Assembly (NCBI GenBank): GCA_015655015.1
Contig: JAATFV010000028.1
Span: 1 to 39,552, forward strand
Source of the DNA: Chitinophagales bacterium
GTDB lineage: Bacteria > Bacteroidota > Bacteroidia > Chitinophagales > Chitinophagaceae
Reading direction: 5' to 3'
DNA: 39,552 nucleotides
Each line of letters opens with the position of its first letter. The first letter of the stretch is position 1. The notes beneath the pieces are model-generated. The model was not told the DNA's origin. It searched no databases and worked only from the letters and a program-made list of their open reading frames with translations. A program made the position numbers and the translations under genes. This document shows, piece by piece, positions 25,562 to 35,050 of this stretch.

Positions 25562-26890
25562 TTATTTCAAATGCGGACTGGAAAAACCCAGCCTTTTCAA
25601 GCCCTGTTTTATTTCAGGGCAGCTCATAAATAAATTCCATAACAGCCCGCTCCGGTAATTCTCGATCATTACGATCTCAGGCCCCTGGTCGATCGCCAGG
25701 AAATCGCCGTCATACCAGGAGGTCGTCAGATTAAAAGCATCGGTAAACCCATATTGTCCCCAGATCTTATCCCCCAATTTATAATAAAAAAAGCGCAGTG
25801 CATCCATGGACTCTATGGGAGTGTACGGTAGTGAAGAGATGGCCGCCGTTGGAGCGATCACTCCATTGTCATTCGAAGGCGAATGTGCGGAATAGCCGTT
25901 TTGCTCATCGCTGGCCGTCAGGCCCCAGCATTCGCTGTTATATCCTTTATAGGAAGAAGGATTCTTTACACAATAGTTATAATTGATCCTCGCATGGGCA
26001 GTATCCTGTGTCCAGTAGTTGGCATAGGCATCGGAAAGGCCGTTGGGATCGATGCCCAAAAAAGAGTAGTGTGCGAAGAACAGCGGGCCTCCTTCAGGAG
26101 GTCCAAGCGGGAGCCGGATCCCTGAATAAGTATTGCCATTTCTGATAGACCCATTGCCTGCCCAGCCGTTGTCATAAACGATCTTTGGTACACTATCCGC
26201 AGGAGCGGAAGCGGCCAGCACATAAACGATCAGCGCTTCATTCCATCCGTTAATTTGCTGGTTGGTGGACCAGCTATAATTCGGAGACCAATGCCAGAAC
26301 AGCGTATTTTGTCCGTTCTGGCGGAACCAGCTCCAGTCTACTCCGTTCCAGATCGAGTTGATAGAATCCCTCATGGTCTTCTCTGCAGGATCCGTTCCGG
26401 AGTCAAAAAACTGGCGGGCTGTGAGAAGACCCTGGGTCAGATAAGCCGTCTCCACAAGGTCGGCCCCATCATCCTGGGTGCTGAAAGGCACCGTAGCACC
26501 CGTAGCCCCATTCAGCCAATGGGGGAAGGCCCCATGATATCGCCGGGCTTTGGTGGCAAGAAAATTAACGATCGTCTGAATACGGGTCAGCCCCTGTGAA
26601 CGGGTAATAAAATTTCGTTGGATGCCTGCCAGGATAGCCATTATTCCAAATCCACTGCCGCCAATGGTAACCACATCCCCGGAGCTGCTTCTTTCCCTTG
26701 CCAAGCCGGAAACCGGGTGGCCAAAATCCCAGAAATATTTCAACGTTTGCTGCTGTACCAGTGTCAGCAGGGCGCTGTCGGATATCCGGGGGAATTTGTC
26801 GGCGCCAGGAACGTCGGTGGAGTTGCCCGCTCCTTTTTTACAGGAGCAGGCAACTGTTACGACAAAAAATATCCACCAGCATCTGTTCAT
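25562..26890 (-). CDS. GH144-type endo-beta-1,2-glucanase (lipoprotein copy)
   Basis: A 442-residue paralogue of the neighbouring gene. The N terminus is a lipoprotein signal with Cys15 or Cys17 (VACSCKK), so it is probably anchored on the outer membrane and could start polymer breakdown outside the cell. Catalytic-region acids are DDGADLVE (Asp140, Asp144, Glu147) and Glu218 in GWNEAL. It shares GGSGFGIM, HGAFPHWLNG and YRSGLLW with its partner. It follows the LamG gene by 16 bases. Confidence 0.88.
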   Translation of the reverse strand: MNRCWWIFFVVTVACSCKKGAGNSTDVPGADKFPRISDSALLTLVQQQTLKYFWDFGHPVSGLARERSSSGDVVTIGGSGFGIMAILAGIQRNFITRSQGLTRIQTIVNFLATKARRYHGAFPHWLNGATGATVPFSTQDDGADLVETAYLTQGLLTARQFFDSGTDPAEKTMRDSINSIWNGVDWSWFRQNGQNTLFWHWSPNYSWSTNQQINGWNEALIVYVLAASAPADSVPKIVYDNGWAGNGSIRNGNTYSGIRLPLGPPEGGPLFFAHYSFLGIDPNGLSDAYANYWTQDTAHARINYNYCVKNPSSYKGYNSECWGLTASDEQNGYSAHSPSNDNGVIAPTAAISSLPYTPIESMDALRFFYYKLGDKIWGQYGFTDAFNLTTSWYDGDFLAIDQGPEIVMIENYRSGLLWNLFMSCPEIKQGLKRLGFSSPHLK

Positions 26891-26906
26891 CGGCTATTAA
26901 GTATAT

Positions 26907-27773
26907 TTACCGCCCCTGCTTTTCCAGCTTGAATAAGGCGGAAACTTCCAATGCATTGAGCGCTCTTTTATAGATCCTGAATTCATCCAGCGCCCCGGCA
27001 AAACTCCCTGCCCAGCCCTGGGCAGTTGCTCCGTTGGTGAGGCTGGGAATCGTTTGAAACTGCCAGGTACCGATCACCATTTTTGTCGGACCGGGAAATT
27101 TAAGCGAAGGAAAGGCGGCACCGCCCGCATCCTGTATAAGAGTGGAATAAACCGGGGAGCCGTTCTGATAAATAACAAAATTGCCGCTATTGTCATAAGT
27201 TGCGACCATATGGATCCATTTGTCCCAGGGATTCCCTATTCTTTTCGACATGAACTGACCGGTGTTGACGGCATTGGCATTGTTAAAATGCACTTTAAAC
27301 CAGGCGCTATCGGGAGTGCTGCCATTATCGATGTAGACATCCAGGCTGCCCCAGAAGTCATTTGGATTATTCAATGAGAAAATACCATATCCATAAGAAG
27401 TGTTTATCGGCGTATTCATCCAGAAAGAAATGGTGTAGGCATTCAATGCCGGAATGACAGTACCCGGGTTGTCAAACACAAAATAATTACTGCCGCCAAC
27501 CTGCAGCGCGTCCCCTTTCTGTCCTTTGACAAATGAAGTGCCGCTATTCGTTCCCGTCAGCCCGCCGACACTGTCGACATACCCGCCGTCAAAAGCCCAA
27601 TAAGCCACCAGATCGGCTTTCGCAACTTCCCGGGAATTTACATATCCTCCCGGAACGGGCGGAGGATCACCTTTTGTATAGTCATCATCATATTTGGCCT
27701 TGGTGCAGGCTGAACTATGTATAAGCAATGCCGCCAGCATCAGCAGGGGGAATTGTTTTAATAGAGTGTTCAT
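26907..27773 (-). CDS. LamG-domain surface lipoprotein
   Basis: A 288-residue protein with a lipoprotein signal (Cys23 in HSSACTK), a short Pro/Gly-rich linker and one concanavalin/laminin G-like domain (about 60-285: AYWAFDGGYVDS, YTISFWMNTP, WIHMVATYD, LDEFRIYKRALNALEV). The frame is open to an ATG at 27830, but that would overlap the end of susD; the start at 27773 gives the proper signal peptide and a 25-base gap. LamG lipoproteins at this position of such loci often bind the glycan on the cell surface, so this is likely a surface glycan-binding protein. Confidence 0.85.
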   Translation of the reverse strand: MNTLLKQFPLLMLAALLIHSSACTKAKYDDDYTKGDPPPVPGGYVNSREVAKADLVAYWAFDGGYVDSVGGLTGTNSGTSFVKGQKGDALQVGGSNYFVFDNPGTVIPALNAYTISFWMNTPINTSYGYGIFSLNNPNDFWGSLDVYIDNGSTPDSAWFKVHFNNANAVNTGQFMSKRIGNPWDKWIHMVATYDNSGNFVIYQNGSPVYSTLIQDAGGAAFPSLKFPGPTKMVIGTWQFQTIPSLTNGATAQGWAGSFAGALDEFRIYKRALNALEVSALFKLEKQGR

Positions 27774-27798
27774 ATACTTGAATTTTTTTATAATAAAA

Positions 27799-29343
27799 TT
27801 AATAGCCGTTGTTCTGCGTAAGTTTTCCACCGCTCAGATCGCGCTGGGCCTGGGGGATCGGGAATAATTCATTGGTACCGTCCTTAAAAGGTTTGCCCGC
27901 CGCCCGCATAACTATTCCGGCCCGGCCCTGACGAACGAGGTCAAAGAACCGGTCCTGTTCCATGGCTAATTCCACTCTTCTTTCCTTCCAGATATTGTCT
28001 ATCGTACCCGTTGAAGCAGGCAGATTGGCACGGGAGCGGACCATATTTAATTTGGCGGTGGCTTCAGGTTCGTTACCCAGGTTGGCAGCTGCTTCGGCAT
28101 AGATCAGCAGCACTTCGGAATAACGCATGAGCCGGATATTCTTCGGCTTGGTATCCTTGTTCTCTGTCAACTGGGGAGACTCGGCAATGGGACTATGATA
28201 GGCTTTATAGCTGTATCGTTGATTGACCACCGAATCCTGGCTCGGGATACGGTATCCATCCCATAATACGGTGCCGGTACTGATGCCGGGGGCCGCTACG
28301 GTAGGATTGATAAAAATAATCGTGGCGTTCTTCCGCGTGTCGCCGGCTTCGTAAGCCGCCGCCAGATCGGCGCTCGGATCATTGAATCCAAAGCCAAGAT
28401 CATCCCAGCCCCCGCTGCCACGAGGTCCCTGGCCATTACTCCAAAGCTTGCTCACAGCGTTCTCGGCGATATTGATGCCGGTCTGCACCTCGAAGATCGA
28501 TTCCGAATTGTTGATGCCTCCGACTCCATTAACGGCATGTTCGCGGAAGATGAGGTTATAATCCGGAACGAGGGAATACAGGTTCGAATTAATAACATCC
28601 GCGGTGAGATCAAAAGCTTTTTGATAGTTCTTCTGATAAAGGTATACTTTGGCAAGATAGCTCTCTGCCGCGCCTTTATTTGCCCTCCCCGTCTGCGTGG
28701 TCGCATCGCCTTTCAGAGGAAGATGATCCACTGCAAACTGCAGGTCCTCTTCGATCACCGAGTAAATATCGGCAGCGCTGGCCCTGGTCTGGAATTCATC
28801 GCTGTTCAATTCGGACGGTTTCGGATAACGGACTACTTTTGGCACTTCCCCAAAACATCTTACCAGGTTGAAATAATACAAGCCTCTCAAAAACCGTACT
28901 TCGCCCAGCAGCCTGTTCTGAGTAGTGCTATCGAAGGTGCTCTGATTTAATATACCGATGGCCTGGTTGGCCTTTGCAATGCCGGTATAATCGCCCAGCC
29001 AGATATTATTAAAGATCCCGTTATTCGCATTGGCTACGAAATTATCGATATCCCCGGCGCCGTTGATGTCGAAGTCACCGGAGGTACTGCCCTTATCCGC
29101 GTCATCGGAAGCTACATCCCCGATCATCGCCCATTCGAAACCCACCGTCGTTTTATCGAATCCTCCCTGATAAAGAGTGCTGTATACGCCGTCCACCAGC
29201 TGATTGGCGGCATTCGGGTCCTTCAGCGCATCTTCTTCTGAAACTTGTCCCTGAGGCTGGATCTCCAGGAATTTTTTACTACAGGCCGGCAGGAAAGGCA
29301 AGGCAGCAAAAAAAATAAGCTTTATATATTTAATTGGAGTCAT
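27799..29343 (-). CDS. SusD/RagB-family glycan-binding lipoprotein
   Basis: A 514-residue SusD-like protein. Lipidation Cys21 follows LPACSKKF; the SusD N-terminal domain (FLEIQPQGQVSEEDAL...) and the TPR-like RagB/SusD core follow, ending in the typical RRVELAMEQDRFFDLVRQG stretch near residue 465. SusD forms a lid over the SusC pore and delivers oligosaccharides. It lies 25 bases after the transporter gene and is co-transcribed with it. Confidence 0.95.
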   Translation of the reverse strand: MTPIKYIKLIFFAALPFLPACSKKFLEIQPQGQVSEEDALKDPNAANQLVDGVYSTLYQGGFDKTTVGFEWAMIGDVASDDADKGSTSGDFDINGAGDIDNFVANANNGIFNNIWLGDYTGIAKANQAIGILNQSTFDSTTQNRLLGEVRFLRGLYYFNLVRCFGEVPKVVRYPKPSELNSDEFQTRASAADIYSVIEEDLQFAVDHLPLKGDATTQTGRANKGAAESYLAKVYLYQKNYQKAFDLTADVINSNLYSLVPDYNLIFREHAVNGVGGINNSESIFEVQTGINIAENAVSKLWSNGQGPRGSGGWDDLGFGFNDPSADLAAAYEAGDTRKNATIIFINPTVAAPGISTGTVLWDGYRIPSQDSVVNQRYSYKAYHSPIAESPQLTENKDTKPKNIRLMRYSEVLLIYAEAAANLGNEPEATAKLNMVRSRANLPASTGTIDNIWKERRVELAMEQDRFFDLVRQGRAGIVMRAAGKPFKDGTNELFPIPQAQRDLSGGKLTQNNGY

Positions 29344-29368
29344 GATCGTTCGTTTTAAATATTAAAAA

Positions 29369-32300
29369 TTAAAAGCCCAGGTTAATGCCGCAGGCAAAAG
29401 TGCGGGTCGTCGGATAGATCTTATATTCGATCCCTCCGTTCGTCGCTGTCGGAATAGTAGTGGGGATCCCATTCACCGTTGTGGTGGTGGTGCTGGTCAC
29501 TTCCGGTGTAAAACCGCTATATCCGGTGAAGGTGGCCAGGTTCTGCGCTGTGACATAGATTCGCAGGTTCTGGATCTTATATTTCGTCAACAATCCGTGG
29601 GGAAGCGTATAACCCAGCGTCAGGTTGTTGATACGGAAAAAACTGGCGCTTTCCAGGAAATAGGTGGAGGCGGGTAATGCATTAATATTCGCTCTGGGAA
29701 CACTGTTACTCGGATTATTGGGAGTCCACCGGTTCTTGGCGACACTGGTCTCTACATTGTCCGCCGCATTGGGACGGTCCGCTTTTTTCCCATTGTAAAT
29801 CTTACCGCCGTAAGTACCATAGGTATTTATACTGAGATCGAAAGTCTTAAAACTCACTCCTCCGTTAATGCCGTACGTGAATTTAGGCTGATAAGACCCG
29901 CTGAACGCCCTGTCAAAATCATCGATCTTGCCATCCGGCTTTCCGTCGGGACCGCTGATGTCCTTATACCTTATATCTCCTGGTTGGGCATCTTTCTGAG
30001 CAGAAGCGGCGATCTCCGCAGCAGTTTGAAATATACCGTCGGCCTGCCGTAAAAAGAAGGCGCCGATCGGCTGGCCGTTATCCGACTTCGTGGTGGCGTA
30101 AGCTCCTACCGTTCCGTCAATCAGAGCCTGACCGCCATTGAGGCCTATGATCCTGTTTCGGTTGAATGCGATGTTGCCGCCCACATTATAGCTCCAGTCC
30201 TTATTGATCTTATCGTTCCAGTTCAGACTGGCCTCCACTCCTTTGTTACTGAAGGAGGCTGCATTGGTCGTATACTGATCGGCCGTACCAACATATTGCC
30301 CGTTAAACTTAATATTGATCAGGGCGTTGGATGTCTTTTTATCATAAGCGTCTATCGTACCTGTCAACCTGTTCTGAAGGAAAGCGAAATCCAATCCCAG
30401 GTCAAATTCTTCGGTAGTTTCCCATTTCAGGTTCTCATCAACAGCCTGGTCAAAAGAGATCCCATACACCTGCGTTCCATTAAAGAAGTAAGGTGGGGGA
30501 ACACTATTAGCCAGCAGGGTGAACAGATTGCTGTTGATCTGGTCATTCCCTACTTTTCCCCAGCTTCCTCTCAGCTTAAGATTATCAAAGGTCTTTTGAT
30601 GCTCCATGAAAGCCTCCCGGGTTATATTCCATCCAAGGCCAAGGGAAGGAAAATAACCCCAGCGGTTCTGTGACGGGAATCGGGAAGTACCGTCTGCCCG
30701 GATCGTGGCAGTCAGCAGATAGCGGTTGTCATAACTATAATTAAGACGGCTGAGATAAGAAGTCCGGGCCCATTTATCACCGTAACCCGCCGTCGTAGCG
30801 GTAGAGTCCGTCCCTGTATTCAGATACCATAAGTCTTTATTCTCCGGCACATCCAGCCGGGTACCGGTCGAACTGTTCAGCTTATATTGTTCCGAAGTCA
30901 TACCCACCAACAGGCTAAAGCTGTGTTTGTCGAATGATTTGGCGATGGTGGCGGTATTGTCCCATACCCATTTATTCGTGTAGTCATTCTGTACGCTCAG
31001 CTTACTTCTGTTAACCAGCTGGTTGCCGCCGGCAGTGAGAAATACATTGTCCGGGCCCTGGTTAGCGTATTTGTAATTGTAATCGGTTTTATTATAAAAA
31101 TTAAGGTCTACGCCAAAGCTGCTATGCAGGGTCAGCCAGGAGACCGGTTTGAGATCGGCGGCGAACGTGCCCTGCAGACGGTTGCCCAGGCTGGCATTGT
31201 TATCCTTATCCAGCAACAAGAGGGGATTGGAGATATTATTTGACAAGGACGTATTCCCATAGAGGTTACCGACCTTGGCAGGCACATAGGGCGCAGCACG
31301 GTAAGCGATATTGAATACATCGAGATTGACATCCCTCAGATTATAGCGGCTATAAGAGAGCAAACTTGACAATTTGAGGGCATTGCTGATCTTATACTCG
31401 TTATTAGACCGCAGGGTGAACCGTTTGAAATTATTTGTCTTAATGATCCCCCCATCGGTGATATAACCGGCGCTCAGGAAATAATTGACCTTGTCACTGC
31501 CGCCGGAAAGGGAGATATTATGATTCTGCTGCAGACTTCTCTTAAGGATAGCGTCATACCAATCGGTATTGCTTCCTGCTGCCAGCATGGCGCTGGTGAT
31601 CAGGCTATCTCCATCGCCATAATATACATTGGCTTCATTGACATAATTGGCATATTGTTTTGCCCCCGCCATGTTCACCAGCCTGGCAATCTCCTTGACA
31701 CCCACATTGCCATCATAAGAGATGACCATCTTGCCGGCTTTCCCCTTTTTGGTGGTAATGAGCAGAACACCGTTGGCAGCCCGCATCCCATAGATAGCCG
31801 TTGCAGACGCATCTTTTAGAATGTCCATCGAAGTGATATCAGCAGAATTGATATTACGGATATCATCCGTGATCACCCCATCTACCACATACAAAGGAGA
31901 TGCACCCCCAAGCATAGTTCCCACCCCTCTTATCCGTACGGTGGGGTTTGAATTGGGGTCACCTGAACTGATGATCTGTACCCCGGCCACCTTGCCCTGT
32001 ATGGCTTGCGTAGCGGTAAGTACCGGCTGTTTGGCTATTTCCGCACCACTCACGGAAGCTACGGACCCCGTCACATCCCGTTTGCGCTGAATTCCATAAC
32101 CGACCACCACCACCTGGTCCATTACCTTAGTCGAAGCCTCTAATTTTATACCGATGACGGACTGGCTGTTGACAGGCACTTCCTGCGCCACATAACCGAT
32201 ATAGGAGACGAGCAGGGTCCCGTTCTCAGGAACGGTCAGGGTAAAATTTCCGTTATTATCGGTAGAAGTGCCGCGGGAGCTTCCTTTTAAGGTGACCGAG

Positions 32301-32731
32301 ACCCCTGGCAAAGGTTCGCCATTTTCACCAGTGACCTTTCCGGTAACGCTGATATCCTGTAAGGCCAGGGTGCGGGATAAGACCACGATCAGATTATTAT
32401 CCAGCATCTTGTAGGTAAGATCCGTTCCGGCCAGGATCTTGCCCAGAACGTCCCCGATCTCCAGGTTGGTGACTTCAATGTTGATCTTATTTCCGATACC
32501 ATTCAGACGGCTATTGTAGAGAAAGCGGTAAACACCCTGTTTTTCAATAGAGTTGAGGGCTTTTGAGATTTCTACCTGGTTGAGTTTGAGAGAGACCTTA
32601 CCCTGTCCGTTGACATTTGCCGATACCTGCAGCAAGGCTACGAATATCAGTAGAAAGGTTAGTTTCATAATCAAAAGAGCTTTTTTTACGGCATGGGGGT
32701 TCCATCCCCCAATCGTTAGAATTTTTTTCAT
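29369..32731 (-). CDS. SusC/RagA-family TonB-dependent transporter with STN domain
   Basis: A 1120-residue outer-membrane transporter. After the signal (membrane part LTFLLIFVALLQVSA), an STN domain (about 45-110) is followed by a carboxypeptidase-D-like regulatory domain (about 130-215, VTGENGEPLPGVSV), the plug (VVVVGYGIQRKRDVTGSV, SPLYVVDGV) and a 22-stranded barrel ending in F. The STN domain is the signalling module that contacts a FecR anti-sigma factor, and such a gene lies immediately upstream. An internal start at the MKLTFLL Met is possible. The likely cargo is an oligosaccharide derived from the glucan. Confidence 0.95.
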   Translation of the reverse strand: MKKILTIGGWNPHAVKKALLIMKLTFLLIFVALLQVSANVNGQGKVSLKLNQVEISKALNSIEKQGVYRFLYNSRLNGIGNKINIEVTNLEIGDVLGKILAGTDLTYKMLDNNLIVVLSRTLALQDISVTGKVTGENGEPLPGVSVTLKGSSRGTSTDNNGNFTLTVPENGTLLVSYIGYVAQEVPVNSQSVIGIKLEASTKVMDQVVVVGYGIQRKRDVTGSVASVSGAEIAKQPVLTATQAIQGKVAGVQIISSGDPNSNPTVRIRGVGTMLGGASPLYVVDGVITDDIRNINSADITSMDILKDASATAIYGMRAANGVLLITTKKGKAGKMVISYDGNVGVKEIARLVNMAGAKQYANYVNEANVYYGDGDSLITSAMLAAGSNTDWYDAILKRSLQQNHNISLSGGSDKVNYFLSAGYITDGGIIKTNNFKRFTLRSNNEYKISNALKLSSLLSYSRYNLRDVNLDVFNIAYRAAPYVPAKVGNLYGNTSLSNNISNPLLLLDKDNNASLGNRLQGTFAADLKPVSWLTLHSSFGVDLNFYNKTDYNYKYANQGPDNVFLTAGGNQLVNRSKLSVQNDYTNKWVWDNTATIAKSFDKHSFSLLVGMTSEQYKLNSSTGTRLDVPENKDLWYLNTGTDSTATTAGYGDKWARTSYLSRLNYSYDNRYLLTATIRADGTSRFPSQNRWGYFPSLGLGWNITREAFMEHQKTFDNLKLRGSWGKVGNDQINSNLFTLLANSVPPPYFFNGTQVYGISFDQAVDENLKWETTEEFDLGLDFAFLQNRLTGTIDAYDKKTSNALINIKFNGQYVGTADQYTTNAASFSNKGVEASLNWNDKINKDWSYNVGGNIAFNRNRIIGLNGGQALIDGTVGAYATTKSDNGQPIGAFFLRQADGIFQTAAEIAASAQKDAQPGDIRYKDISGPDGKPDGKIDDFDRAFSGSYQPKFTYGINGGVSFKTFDLSINTYGTYGGKIYNGKKADRPNAADNVETSVAKNRWTPNNPSNSVPRANINALPASTYFLESASFFRINNLTLGYTLPHGLLTKYKIQNLRIYVTAQNLATFTGYSGFTPEVTSTTTTTVNGIPTTIPTATNGGIEYKIYPTTRTFACGINLGF

Positions 32732-32879
32732 ACTTTTAAACTTGTGGGTTATTAAAAAGCGAAACTTGTGCTGCTGCTGCTAATGCATTGCCAGGTTTCC
32801 GAATGTGACCTTGCGGGGAATGCGCCAACATTTCCCGCTTTTCTTTTCTCTATGTACTGTTGTTCCTACTGGTTTTTAC

Positions 32880-34082
32880 TCATCTGTCATAAATAGTGAT
32901 TTGGTTTTCCTGAATGGTATAATTAAATGCTTCTGTCAATTTTAGCGCATCCAGCGCCTGTTGGATCGTTTCTTTCTGAAAATTGCCGGTAAAATGCCAT
33001 TCTTCCTGCCGGGGCTTGGTAAACCGGAAGCTGACGCCATACCAGCGCTCCATTTGCCGGGCCAGGTCCCTGAAGGCTTCATCCTGGAAGATCAGCTTAT
33101 TCTCTACCCAGGATGTTTCAATCACGGCGCCTGTGTTCACTTCATAAGTAGGCTTACGGATCATGACCAGGGACTCGTTGGCGGCAATGCCCGGCCGGGT
33201 AAAATTGTTCCGGTGAAGGGTGCTGTCGTCATTGGCCACCACTAATTTTTCATTGGGCTTCAGAATGATCTTCTCCGTAGGCCTGTCCTTGATGGATATT
33301 TCAATGCTGCCGCGGATCAGTGTGGCTTCCGTCGTCCTGTCAGAAGGATAGGACTTGACATTGAAGCGGGTGCCTAATACTTTAATATCTATTCTTTCGG
33401 TATGTATGACAAAGGGGCGCCCGGCATTGCGGGCCACATCGAAAAAAGCCTCCCCGGTGAGGGTCACTTCCCGGGTGGCGGCCCCAAAGTTTTTATCATA
33501 GGTGATCCGGCTGCCGGCGTTTAGCCATACCTGGGTGCTATCCGGTAATACCAGGTTGGTTCGGGAGCCATTTCGGGTGAAGATTTCGCTGGCTGTTTCC
33601 GATGCCTGGGGGGCACTGCCGGCAGCAGGCGTTGCGGGGCCGTAGAGTGTGAAAAATAAGATCCCTGTTATAACCAACAGGCAAAAGGCTGAAGCGAGAA
33701 GGATTTTCCTGCGTCGGGATGTATGGCCGGCTATTCGCAGATCGGCGATGGTTTGCGATTCGGTTGATTGTTCGGGATCGGCTGACGGGAGCGAATTTTC
33801 ATTCGAATTATCTGTTCCTGGCTCTGCCTTCCGGTCAGTCCGTATAAAATCGGTATTCAATTCCTGCATACGGTCCAGGTGCCGGGAAAAGGCCCGTTCT
33901 GCTATTTTCTGATCGTCGGGACTGGACGCTTTCCATAGATCCGCGATGGTTTGCATGGGATAATACAGCTCCGGGTTGCTTCTCAGCAAGGCTTCCAGCT
34001 CCAGCAATTCCTCCGCGGAGGCCTCGCCGGAGAGGTTCTTAGCAATTAAATTCCAGGTATATTCTTTATGTTCTTGTCCCAT
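32880..34082 (-). CDS. FecR-family anti-sigma factor
   Basis: A 400-residue inner-membrane regulator. The cytoplasmic N-terminal part (1-125) binds the sigma factor; one membrane helix lies at about residues 126-148 (ILLASAFCLLVITGILFF). The periplasmic FecR domain follows (about 165-270, NGSRTNLVLPDSTQVWLNAGS), then the DUF4974-type C terminus (FTGNFQKETIQQALDAL) which in this family receives the signal from the STN domain of SusC. It lies 174 bases downstream of the sigma factor gene and 148 upstream of susC. Confidence 0.93.
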   Translation of the reverse strand: MGQEHKEYTWNLIAKNLSGEASAEELLELEALLRSNPELYYPMQTIADLWKASSPDDQKIAERAFSRHLDRMQELNTDFIRTDRKAEPGTDNSNENSLPSADPEQSTESQTIADLRIAGHTSRRRKILLASAFCLLVITGILFFTLYGPATPAAGSAPQASETASEIFTRNGSRTNLVLPDSTQVWLNAGSRITYDKNFGAATREVTLTGEAFFDVARNAGRPFVIHTERIDIKVLGTRFNVKSYPSDRTTEATLIRGSIEISIKDRPTEKIILKPNEKLVVANDDSTLHRNNFTRPGIAANESLVMIRKPTYEVNTGAVIETSWVENKLIFQDEAFRDLARQMERWYGVSFRFTKPRQEEWHFTGNFQKETIQQALDALKLTEAFNYTIQENQITIYDR

Positions 34083-34256
34083 ATGGCATAGGCTACATAA
34101 TCAGGACAGGAAGAAAAGAAAAAACCCCCAAAAGAATTTAAAATAAATTTAACATATTGGGTAATACTATGGTTTTTAATCAGTTATCTCTGTAATTTTC
34201 GGAAGTTTCAATGATTGCAGGGAGTTGGGGGTTTATCAATGCGCAGTGGAGTCCAA

Positions 34257-34847
34257 TTAACGATGATGTCCCAGCGTAGAGGAGATTGATTTTTTAATAT
34301 CGAAACTGACTACTGTGCCGATCTTATAAAGAGCGATAGCCAGCTGATTTTCCACTGTCTTCACAGAAATATTCAGGATTTCCGCTACATCCCGGTATTT
34401 AAGCCCATCTTCTTTCACCAGCTTGAAGATTATTTTACATTTAGGAGGGAGCTGGTCGATGGCTTTTTGAATGAGCGCCAGCATATCGGCAGTAATGAGT
34501 AATTGTTCGGGATCGAAATAGACGCTGGTGAATTCAGCCTGAAAATCCTCGATGGAATTGGTAAGGTGGTGTTTTTGTTTTTCCAGGTAGTTAAAGGCGG
34601 TATTACGGGTAGAGACATATAGATACACCTTCAGGTTCTCTATTTTATCCAGCTCTTTCCGCTTTTCCCAGATACGAATGAATACATCGGATACGATCTC
34701 TTCGGCGGGCTCTTTTGATTTGACGAGGGTCCTGGCAAACGTAAACAGGTAGGAGTAGATCGAGGTGAACAATTCTTTATAAGCCTGCTGATCGTCGAAA
34801 CGGGCGATCCGGTGTTGTAAGTATTGAATTTTGCTAAGGTTTATCAT
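34257..34847 (-). CDS. ECF RNA polymerase sigma factor
   Basis: A 196-residue sigma-70 factor of the ECF type. Region 2 (about 20-85: LFTSIYSYLF, EEIVSDVFIRIWEKR) and region 4 (about 120-180: LPPKCKIIFKLVKEDGLKYRDVAEILNISVKTVENQL) are evident. The frame extends to an ATG at 34886, but an exact TAnnTTTG promoter box (34884-34891) overlaps that codon, so the Met at 34847 is preferred. It should direct RNA polymerase to the susC promoter when released from FecR. Confidence 0.92.
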   Translation of the reverse strand: MINLSKIQYLQHRIARFDDQQAYKELFTSIYSYLFTFARTLVKSKEPAEEIVSDVFIRIWEKRKELDKIENLKVYLYVSTRNTAFNYLEKQKHHLTNSIEDFQAEFTSVYFDPEQLLITADMLALIQKAIDQLPPKCKIIFKLVKEDGLKYRDVAEILNISVKTVENQLAIALYKIGTVVSFDIKKSISSTLGHHR

Positions 34848-34883
34848 TGGCAAAGCAATAAGCGGCTTATGTTCAATTTCAAG

Positions 34884-34891
34884 CAAACTTA
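34884..34891 (-). promoter_or_regulatory. Promoter -7 box for the ECF sigma gene
   Basis: On the minus strand TAAGTTTG matches TAnnTTTG exactly. It lies 36 bases above the preferred start at 34847 and overlaps the alternative upstream ATG. The -33 region shows no clear TTTG. Confidence 0.45.
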
Positions 34892-35002
34892 AGAAGAAAT
34901 CACTACTTAACTACTGTACGCCCCCGGCGCCTATAGATTGGACAGTTTCTTTCTGAACGATGCTGCTTGCGTCATCATTTTGACAAAGCCCCTCATTTAT
35001 AT

Positions 35003-35033
35003 TTTCTGCCTTACTCCGAATTTTCTATTTTTG
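35003..35033 (+). promoter_or_regulatory. Promoter for tRNA-Met
   Basis: TTTC (35003-35006), 19 bases, TATTTTTG (35026-35033): an exact -7 box and a one-mismatch -33 box. The tRNA begins 18 bases after the -7 box. Confidence 0.65.
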
Positions 35034-35050
35034 CAGTGCCGCAAAGGCAT

